Made by a program: the position numbers and the translations under genes. The notes beneath the pieces are model-generated. The model had not been told where the DNA came from, made no database searches, and saw only the letters and a list, made by a program, of their open reading frames with translations. Shown here piece by piece: positions 44,001-52,896 of a DNA stretch of 64,000 nucleotides. The number at the start of each line of letters is the position of its first letter. Positions within the stretch are counted from its first letter, which is position 1. Source of the stretch: Peronospora farinosa (taxonomy: Eukaryota > Oomycota > Peronosporomycetes > Peronosporales > Peronosporaceae); assembly GCA_947646735.1 (NCBI GenBank), contig CANTFK010000096.1, forward strand, positions 1 through 64,000, given 5' to 3'.

Positions 44001-45329
44001 AACGTTATACGTTAACTTTCAAAAGTGCGTCATAGGGGTCCCCGATATTCCTGTGCTGGGCTGCATCGTAGGTACACATGGTGTACGAGCAGACACAGAA
44101 AAGGTAAAGGCTATCAAGGAATGGCCAGTCCCACGACACGTGAAGGATCTGTGCCAATTCCTTGGGCTCTCTAATTACTCGCATAAGTACAGCAAGAATT
44201 ATGCGGAGCAGACTAAGCCATTGTCTGACCTTTTAAAAAAGGATACAGAATGAACTTGGTCAAAGGAGCAAGAAGATGCGCTCACTTCAGTGAAGCAATC
44301 TCTTGTAGAGGCATCGGTCTTGGCATTGCCAGACGCGGATAAGCCCTTTAGCGTCGTCTGCGATGCAAGCAATGTTGCAATCGGCAGCGCGCTCATGCAG
44401 AAGAATGACAATGGCATTGACCGTGTCATTTCGTATCAGTCTCGGCTTTTGAAAGCCGCAGAGCTGAAATACTCTGCGCATGACAAGGAGCTACTTTCAA
44501 TTAAGTATGCCCTTGTGAAGTTTCGGGTGCACCTCTTGAACACCGAACCTTTTGTGGTTTATGCGGATCACGCATCACTGCGGACCGCTATAAATTCACC
44601 GCACCTCTCGCCTAGGATGGCGAGATGGCTAACATTCTTCTCTGAATTTAATTTCAAAGTTGAATATACGCCAGGTAAGTCGAATGTCTTGGCTGACGCG
44701 TTATCGCGCAGATCAGACTTCGAGGCAAGACACCAGGATAGTGTGTCTCGTGCGAAAGCACAAGTTGAGTCGTCAACATTGGCAGCCATGAAGTCCTACC
44801 ATGTGACGAGCTCAATGGCCTCCGATATAAAGTAGTGTTACAGTCAGGACGAACATTGTCGCCTGCTGTTGGATCATTTTGGTGGGCGGAAGGTTACCCT
44901 TCCGTCGCACCTCAAAGCGAAGCTTAATCGCTTTAGTTACAGTGATGGCCTCTTATGGCATCAACTGTCACCTTGTGATCCCTTGAGAATCTATGTCCCT
45001 CATGATGCTGATGATACTTCAAGAGTGTCATGATGCGCCATCTAGTGGGCATCTGGGCCGTGAAAAGACATTCTTACGAGTGTCAGAGAATTTTTGGTGA
45101 CCCCACCTATATTGATGGGTGGCAAACTATATTCGATCTTGCGAAAAGTGTCAGCGAATTAAGCCTGCACCTTTTAGCAGTTCGACATTGAATACACTGC
45201 CGATTCCAACTGATTGTTGGAAGTCGGTCAGTTTGGACTTCATGTTTGGCTTACCTCCTGACCATAAAGGCAGGACGGGGCTCGTCGTCTTTGTAGACAG
45301 ACTGAGCAAGATGGTGCATTTGGCACCAT

Positions 45330-46585
45330 TGTGGTGGAGTGGGATTCGCAAGATTGCTGATGCGATCCCAACTCTCCACTGGCGCCCGGACGACCGACTA
45401 ACGGAGGGGGTACCCCGATTCCGTGTGTATAGCCTTCCTCACCTTGTGTACCCGTCGGTAGGGCGGGTTGCTCTCTTCTCGGTAGACTTGAGTCGATGTT
45501 GAACTTGATTGTGTTAGGGATAGGTGGGGGGCGATCGCGTGGAATTCCTCACACGATCGCAGTTGTTCTTGGGGTGCTCTGTTTGAGTCGCCCTGATCTC
45601 CCTTGAGATCGCCTTGTCCAAAAATGTAGATACTTGATCCGCTTGCCTTCTGACCACTTGAGCCGTCTCGCGATCTTGTATCTGGACTTCTTAGTCCTCT
45701 GCGTCCAATCGCAGCTTGATTTGTTTTGTTGAGAATTCTTGCAATCCCTGGCCAAACAATCCAGGGATATGACTTGCGTAGTAGGTAGACTTCCTTGAGA
45801 CGTCGGGAGGCCAAAGAATCCAGCCCGGAAGAGAAGTCGACACGTGTACGTAGAAGCAAATTGAACTCTGTTAATGTTAACCAATCAAATACCAAAACCT
45901 ATGATCTTGACTATCTGTAGCTCAGGATCTGTTGCCACGTATCGCCCTTTCGGAAAAAAATCAGATCTCGGAATGTGGTCCACTCCAATATAGCCGCGAT
46001 CTGGATCGCTACCTCACTCGGATATAATACCATTTTAGTACCAGATCGCGGTACTAAATAATTAGTACCAGATCGCGGTACTAAATAATTAGTACCAGAT
46101 CGCGGTACTAAATAATTAATACCAGATCGCGGTACTAAATAATTAATATCGGATCGCGATCCGCCGGATCACGACTTGTCTTCTTCACCGTTTCTCAGGT
46201 CATGTGAGATAGTTCATCAATGTGACATTTCATATCCACCATTCCAGTCCTCCATAGCGACGTGATCCACACCAGACCGTCCTCCACATGCTTGGATGTA
46301 CCCATCTTCCTCCTTAGCGACCGCGTTCACGCGGATCGCCATCGGAAATACTGGAGATCGCAATAGCGTAGTTTCTAGGCCATATTTTTTTTGACCCCAC
46401 ATAGAAGTGCAAACTACTCCATTCACTGTTTTCCATCCTATTTGACATCGTCTTGAAACCTTTCTGCGAGATCGCGACTCATCAATATTGGCCACGAGAT
46501 CGCGACTCATTAATATTGGCCATTTCGGACTTAACCGAAAATATGCGATCACACTTGGCGAAATTCACTCTTTCACTTCGCCACA
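45330..46585 (-). mobile_element. Solo LTR-B in integrase of element C, target duplication CCAT
   Basis: A 1256-bp LTR in minus sense runs from TGTGGCGAAG (46585) to CACTCCACCACA (45330), flanked by CCAT at 45326-45329 and 46586-46589. Removing it with one CCAT restores the integrase frame from 'MVHLAP' into the next codons. It is the same family as the split copy at 20649-23154. Confidence 0.92.
46036..46162. repeat. 27-bp tandem array with palindromic core, in LTR-B
   Basis: Four to five copies of AGTACCAGATCGCGGTACT plus AAATAATT. Each unit contains the inverted pair AGTACC/GGTACT around AGATCGC. The other LTR-B copy has clustered GATCGCGATC words at the equivalent place (20964-21180). 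Confidence 0.88.
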
Positions 46586-47340
46586 CCATGTAGCACCAAG
46601 ATCTCAGGAAAAGAGGCTACCCTCTTGTTTCTGGATCATGTGTACCGACTACACGGGATGCCCGAGTCCATAGTATCGGACCGGGATCCGCGTTTTACGT
46701 CAGGTCGACATGTGTTTGAGTTGATAGGTAACAAGCTCCACATGTCAACCGCTGATCATCCCCAGACCGATGACCAAACGGAACGAGCCAATCGAGTCGT
46801 GGAGGATGTATTGCGCAATGTAGCGCCTCCTAAATAATGGAGCAAGCACTTGCCATTCGTAAGGCTCGCTATTAGTGACAGTGCTCACGCCAGTACGGGT
46901 GAAACACCGTTTTACATAAAAGGACTGAGCCATCCTCGGACGCCAGTCTCGTTTGTGCGCAGCCCGAGTCTTCGCGGGGGAGGGGCCCTCACTTCGCTCG
47001 GTGTGAATGCCAAAGAGGGTCAAAATTGCCCTAGTGACACTGCTAATTTAGCAGTGGTCGCAACACCTATAGGTGTCAATGAGGAGGCACGGCAAGAAAT
47101 GCCTGTGATCCTTGACGATGACACTATCGTGTTATCAACAGCGTCGACCCATGACCGACCTCTTGGAGGTTTCATAGGCGAGCTGGATGCTAAAAGCGTG
47201 AGTGGAGCTCAGCGCTTCATGGATAAGCGATTAGCCATTACACGTAAAGTCCGTGACGCAATGACAAGCGCACAGGAAAAGCAAAAACAATATGCGGACT
47301 AACATGGTCGCAAAAACAATGAACACTTTAGTGTGGGGGA

Positions 47341-47822
47341 CAAAGTGCTATTGAGTACTGCTACCCTACCTAAAAATGCAATTTCTGTACTACCTGGCGG
47401 TATTACTGCACCACCGAGGTAAGGTTTTCTCTGACAACTGACATGATCGTTTTGTTTGCTTTTACTAGAGGCACATCAAGTAGGTCAGCATTAAAATTGT
47501 GCTATTTAATGAGTATTGGCACCGCATGTCAATGGCTAATCTCCCATCGCAGCAGGAATAGCCCCTCAGTCTCACTAGCACTAACGTCCATGGTCTACCA
47601 AAGTGTATATAACTACAGTTTGACAAAGACCAGTATATTTGTGTGGGATTCGCCGATTCGCGACTGGATTCGGTGGAATCTATTTTCCATGCAGAGTTTT
47701 GACTCAGCGAGTACGCGATGAATTTTGTGATCAAGTCACAAATTGAGACAAGTTTTGTCCTCATTCTTCACATTTCAAATGAATTTGAGTACTCATTTGT
47801 TATCATTGGTACTAAAGGACTT
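47341..47822. other. End of element C and 5' region of the FtsH-like gene
   Basis: Element C fades out near 47440 without a recognisable LTR. The rest must hold the promoter of the FtsH-like gene. The gene's frame is open upstream to 47718, so an earlier start cannot be excluded. Confidence 0.5.
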
Positions 47823-49280
47823 ATGATGCGGGTGCCAAGTGCGCGGCGCTTCATTACAGCGCTATGTATGCTCATGCTTGTAGCTAAAGGCTCTCAAAAG
47901 CTTCGTATATTCGTCGTGTCTATCGTGACGCGATTAAACAAACTAAAAGCAGCTGGAACGACGGCGAATAAGCCGTCCTGGAGACTATTTAGCGTTTTTT
48001 TAAGCGATTTAAGTACCCATCGCGTCGGGAAAGTGCTTCTGGCGGACAACCACTGCATCGTTGAGGCCAAAAATGGCATCGAGACGTACAAGTAAGTAAG
48101 ACCTTATAATGCAGTAGTTATTGACATCGATCGAGATGTGGACGATATCATATTTGAGATTCTGTGTATCTATTTGACAATCTATAATGTATTTTGTATA
48201 TGTAGGGTACTCTTGCCACCACAGACAAAAAATACTTATCTTATAGATGTACTCGCTCGATCTGGAGTAGATTTTGGTTCCGTAACGCCATCGGTTACTA
48301 GTAGATTGGTGCCATTGGCGTTGACATTGGTGCCATTTTTGTACTTGGGGCTTACCTACAAAATGTTGCGTAGGATGTTCGGCACAGATGTTGGAGCTAT
48401 AGGTAAAGATGGCACCAAGAAAGTGCGCAAGAAGCAACAGATCGAAACCATTTCATTTGACAATGTGGCAGGAATTGATGGAGCCAGGAAGGAACTGGAG
48501 GAAGTTGTCGATTTCTTGAGGAACCCAGCTCGATACCAGGCTATTGGAGCTAAAGTTCCGAAGGGTGTGCTATTATGTGGCCCGTCAGGGACGGGTAAAA
48601 CACTGTTGGCCAGAGCTGTAGCTTCTGAATCGGGTGTAGCGTTCTTGTTTTGCTCAGCCTCGGATTTTGTAGAGATGCTGGTGGGAAGAGGAGCTGCTCG
48701 AGTGCGAAACCTCTTTACTCAGGCTTCGGAGTATCCGCAGTGTATCATCTTTATCGACGAAATTGATGCGCTGGCTAAAGCCCGTGGGGGTCTTAATTCA
48801 AACGATGAACGTGAGCAGACACTGAATCAGTTGTTAACGGAGATGGATGGATTCGAAGGAAATGCCAACGGAGTTATCGTGATTGCTGCTACGAATCGAC
48901 CTGAGGTGCTCGATCCGGCATTGTGTCGTCCTGGTCGCTTTGACCGCCATGTGTACGTCGGATTACCTGACACCAAAGGTCGTGAGGCAATTCTAGAGGT
49001 GCACTGTCGCAACGTGCGTCTTGACAGCGAAATAAACCTGTCTGTTATCGCGAAGAAATGCGGTCAGCTTGGTCAGCGCTCAGGAGCTCAATTGGCAAGC
49101 CTCGTCAATGAGGCTGCGTTGATGGCCGTGCGGCACGGCAAAACCAGCATCAAGCTCACACACTTTGAGCTCGCGATGAATCGCGCTTTCGAGTCACAGA
49201 GGCGCAGCATCGCTGGATCATCTTTCGAGTTCATGACGGAAGAAAGTGAAGCCATGACGCATGCTACAGGACGTGCTTAA
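47823..49280 (+). CDS. FtsH-like membrane AAA+ protein lacking the peptidase domain
   Basis: Two exons (47823-48091, 48206-49280; GTAAGT...GTAG intron) give 447 residues. The N-terminus follows FtsH: a hydrophobic segment (~10-25), an FtsH_ext-like domain ('VDKVLL'-like '[15 protein letters not shown]', '[14 protein letters not shown]'), a second membrane segment ('[16 protein letters not shown]'), then a complete AAA module: 'GPSGTGKT' (215-222), 'IIFIDEID' (Asp274, Glu275), '[20 protein letters not shown]' and the lid. It stops at 'MTHATGRA', exactly where FtsH proteases have the HEAGH zinc motif, so there is no M41 peptidase. FtsH proteins serve mitochondrial or plastid membrane quality control; this one could be a pseudoprotease subunit or chaperone. 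A downstream missing exon cannot be fully excluded. Confidence 0.82.
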
Positions 49281-51151
49281 AAAAACTTGTGCTAGGTCTT
49301 GGATATTGAAATTTACAGATAGTATACACTTCATCCGTAGATGCAGCTGCAGTTGCGTGTTCTTGGAACTCGTAGCGCAATTATAATTTAGCTCGCTGCA
49401 CGTACTCTTACTTGTTTGCAAGGTGTTATTATAAAGACGTGTAAGGATGACCTTTTGTAGACCAAGGTGCTCTCATCATTTGAGGAATAGACCAGAAGTG
49501 GATATGCGAGGTCACAAAGAAATATAGTAGGGAACGACAAGGTGGATTCGAATTAGACGTACGTACCAAGAAGTTTGTACATTAAGAGCTGTGCCTTCCT
49601 TCTACTTACATTTTGTGCACGATTCGTTTGCACGATCCACAATCCCAATGATGTAAGAGCCCAAGCTACGCCGACAGAATTGACAAGCTCGCAGAAGATA
49701 ATCACTTCCCACTATGAGCTCAGCATGCGATTTCGCTCGAAAGGGTCAGCTTGGATCGGCAGATTTCAGTTTGAGCTCTCTCTTTCAGCTTTGCTTTCTT
49801 GCATATGGCCCGATTGAGGCCCAAGCCCAAGAGAGACGATTCTTGCGTCGAGCTCCGAACAGAAGCCATTACTTTGCGATCTCTTTGGAACCGCGCGGGA
49901 CACTTCAAGGAAATGTGGTGTTTGATCTGGTTACGAAGACATAACGTAGCTTTAGGCTTACGACTGTAAGCGAAGGACGCAGCGCTTCAGACCGCTAAGA
50001 TCGTTGCTGTAAATGCGATGAGTGTGCTGTTGGCAATTAGCGTCAAAAAGCGCGGGAAGCATTACGACTTCATGCTTAACAGAATGTATTGCAACATGAA
50101 ATAATGAGTGTGCAAGGCGTTCCTCTAAACATATAAAAACATCTTGCCGTTTGTAGGAAGCAGAAATACTCAAAGAGCGCGTAAACGGCATCAAGAATTA
50201 TAATCTGCATGAAGGACTTTCCTCCCACACACTAAATGCGACTTGAATGTTGGGCCAGAATGAACAAAGTTATATTCAAACGGATAGGAATGAAGAGTCT
50301 ACATGGCTTATAGTTTGCAAGCTAAGCTGGTGTCAGTTGCTTTGTGAGGGTGACTGCGGATAATCAATCACAATTTGTCTTAGCAAATCAGAATGGTCGC
50401 TTAATACGCTGGACAAGGTGACAATAAGAGAAGAGTCGGTCAATCGAAGCCGTATTTCGTAGTCTGTGTTCTAGCTAGCTGTTAGCCAATCCATGGGTCC
50501 ATATTTCGTAATGACTACGTAAACCGCACGGCCAAACAAATGGTCAAGGTAATTATTACGCTCAAGAAATACTGTTTTGAAAAGGATCTTCAATTGTCTC
50601 AGCATATGATCCCGACTGAACGAGCAACTTCATCGTCAACAAAGACATGTCGACGCAAAAGCTCATTCACATAAGCCTCTTCGTATGCTTGCATAAGTTT
50701 TAACTGAAAGATTGATTGACGAAGACATCAGACATCGGCTTCTCTCAAAACAGCAGATGCTGTCTGGTCATTTACGGGATGATGCGAAAACCCCAGCGTG
50801 TCGTCATATACACGTTGTCATGAACCTCAGTTACATTGAATAGTTTACAGTCTCGTCGTCCAGCCCAAAAACAGCAGCTACACTTGCCTAGATTAAGTAC
50901 TTAGACTTCGCATCTGAATGTGATACCACAATATCCGAGTTTTTCAAGGACCTAGTGTTAAATGGTAAAACTGCTAGAATACTTCAAGGATTCGCTTTTC
51001 GTGCTTTATATCCCTCATGTCATCATCTTAGTGCATATACTGCCTATAGTTCCGATGGGAAGTAACACGCAGGCTTCTCTTAGCAAGAGACCGAGGTCCA
51101 TTCACTTTACAACTTCCATCGTGACAAACAAGCGTCTCCAACCTACCCGAT
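49281..51151. other. Intergenic, no gene recognised
   Basis: About 1.9 kb between the FtsH-like gene and the hydrolase. Short ORFs at 49575-49944 and 50962-51252 lack domains or overlap the next gene's start. I saw no LTR ends or transposase motifs, though patches look like old repeat debris. Confidence 0.45.
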
Positions 51152-52780
51152 ATGTGGACCATCACGTCTCCGCATCATATCCTATTACCTACCCTCTTTA
51201 CACTGTTCGCAATTGCAACATTCGCAGCAAGCCCCTCTGGGCTACGAGATGAACAAGAGATGTCTACACATCGCCGACTTCAAGCAACTCTGACCGACGT
51301 ACCATCTCTAAGACTGCACTTCATGCTCAAGCGTCCCTCCATGGACATCTACGAACAGTCCCAGTTCTACGTCTTTGCCAATCCCGTAGTGTCATCTGAT
51401 AACACCTCGGTGCTTTACGACGGCTTCACCACATTCGTGAACGGAACCACTAATTCTACGTTCATGATGGTTGACGGCATCGTCTACTTTGCGACGTCGA
51501 CAGCGGGCGACGCTAGGACTGCACAGTGTCTGTCTACCAGCCTACTGCCGCCCATCCACGACATCATCGCGGCGCTTAATGATGCCATCGCCATCTCGAG
51601 TGCGGCCTGCGGCTCCGACACCATTACGTGTCCAAGCGGAGATCTGTTCCAGGCCACCTTTGGCGACGCAACCTTCGTAATTTGCGCGTCAGGGTCAGTT
51701 GGCTTTACCATTTACGGCAGCGACCTGGACATCAGCGTGGAGTATCTAAACAGCCCGGTCACGATCACTGCACCGAAACTAAGCGATGAAGCCATGCTGT
51801 CATGTGAAAAAGTGGAAGCGCCAACCTCGGTTTCTTTAACGACGTTGGCACTTCTCACTGGACAACCCATGTCCTCGTCTAGCCGCCGAAATCTTCAATC
51901 GCGACGTTCCACGAGGCTGCCCGCGCCGTCATGCTCGTGCAAATCGACCCTACGTGCATGCATTTTCTTTCACGGCCTGAGTTCCACCACCGAAAGGACG
52001 ACTCTGCAATCTAGCTCTGATTACTTTTGGGACCTGTCTAAGAATGCACCGTGTTGCTCGTCTATCAAATACGCCGTTCTGAATACAGTTGCCGTTCCGT
52101 GGACGGACGCAACACTGCAGCAAAAGGTGTGCAATTTTGCCATCTTTGTGAGCAGCACCAGCAGCTCGTCGACGATGAATATTGCGGATACAATCATCGT
52201 CACACATTCTATGGGCGGTCTCATGATGGCTGGTGCGCTGGCCAACGGGCGATGCACATTTGCTGCAAGTACTACTTGGGTAAGCTTGAGTGCACCAATG
52301 ACTGGTAGCATGGGCTCTGACTATCTTCAGGACGCATGCAGCGGAAGTAATGTTTTCCTTCAAGGTGTGGCAAACTTAGTTGGGCAGTGTCCAGCAAGCA
52401 ATGCCGTGAAGATGCTTGCATACGAGAACGAGACACGAAGCACATCGGCTCTCAACGCAGCGTATGTGGCAGCAAGGAATGCTTTTCAGGCTAACGTCGA
52501 TGCCGCAATGTGCAGCAACGACTTCTCGGGTCTTTTTTCGTTGGATCAGGCTTTGTACAAAGTAGCAGGGTCTGTCATCCGACACAAGTCGAACCAGAAC
52601 GATGGCGTCGTTGAGTCCCAGAGCTGTGCTGGAGGAATAGCTCTATCCCGGTTCGGCACTACCTACACCAATCCCTTCTATTTGACTCGTCTCAATCATG
52701 CTGATACAGCATTTCGTCATGGCGATGGTTTATTCGCGAACTCCCAGAAGCCTGTCAAATGGTTCGAATGCCTTCTGTAA
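51152..52780 (+). CDS. Secreted alpha/beta-hydrolase (lipase-like), 542 aa
   Basis: Full-length paralogue of the gene at 9577-11199, intronless, same strand, 40 kb away. It has an N-terminal signal peptide (to ~Ala25), a shared ~230-residue beta-rich N-terminal domain ('SLRLHFMLKR', 'YDGFTTFVNG'), then the hydrolase: 'FFHGLS' (His274), 'VTHSMGGLMMAGALANG' (Ser353), 'QNDGVVESQSC' (Asp484), 'LNHADTAF' (His516), ending 'WFECLL'. The candidate Ser-Asp-His triad and conserved Cys pattern are intact, so it is probably active outside the cell. The substrate is unknown. An 'HRRLQ' after the signal peptide is not a canonical RxLR motif. Confidence 0.87.
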   Translation: MWTITSPHHILLPTLFTLFAIATFAASPSGLRDEQEMSTHRRLQATLTDVPSLRLHFMLKRPSMDIYEQSQFYVFANPVVSSDNTSVLYDGFTTFVNGTTNSTFMMVDGIVYFATSTAGDARTAQCLSTSLLPPIHDIIAALNDAIAISSAACGSDTITCPSGDLFQATFGDATFVICASGSVGFTIYGSDLDISVEYLNSPVTITAPKLSDEAMLSCEKVEAPTSVSLTTLALLTGQPMSSSSRRNLQSRRSTRLPAPSCSCKSTLRACIFFHGLSSTTERTTLQSSSDYFWDLSKNAPCCSSIKYAVLNTVAVPWTDATLQQKVCNFAIFVSSTSSSSTMNIADTIIVTHSMGGLMMAGALANGRCTFAASTTWVSLSAPMTGSMGSDYLQDACSGSNVFLQGVANLVGQCPASNAVKMLAYENETRSTSALNAAYVAARNAFQANVDAAMCSNDFSGLFSLDQALYKVAGSVIRHKSNQNDGVVESQSCAGGIALSRFGTTYTNPFYLTRLNHADTAFRHGDGLFANSQKPVKWFECLL

Positions 52781-52896
52781 CTCCATCAACTGCAAGGTAC
52801 TACCAGGAAGTCTTGTCAATACTGAATTAATTGTATAGTGACCAATAAAATGTACCCAACCCCAAAAAGTTGCCCAAAAAGTATCTCGAACTTTAT

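Larger units (their letters stand above)
41030..47340 (+). pseudogene. Gypsy element C gag-pol, decayed and split by a solo LTR
   Basis: In order: Gag from an ATG at 41030 (stop after ~40 codons, then 'PRPFRMDPPKFDG'); zinc knuckle 'CYKCGNLGHMMARC' (~41920-41961); retropepsin 'LLVDSGASQNF' (~42250); RT with 'RKATGGWSVVHAYNKLS', 'ALDLKDGF' and 'YFDDVFVHSR' (43550-43920); RNase H 'SVVCDASNVAIGSALM' and 'VYADHAS' (44350-44580); integrase finger and core 'SCEKCQRIKP', 'SLDFMFGLP', 'FVDRLSKMVHLAP' (45119-45329) continued by 'YRLHGMPESIVSDRDPRF' and 'HPQTDDQTERANRVVED' (46630-46820); and a C-terminal tail to ~47340. At least five stops or frameshifts break the frame. No chromodomain and no 3' LTR are seen. 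Confidence 0.88.

Noticed and set aside
41030..47340. A live gypsy element C
   Set aside because: Several stop codons and frameshifts, a solo LTR in integrase and no visible 3' LTR.
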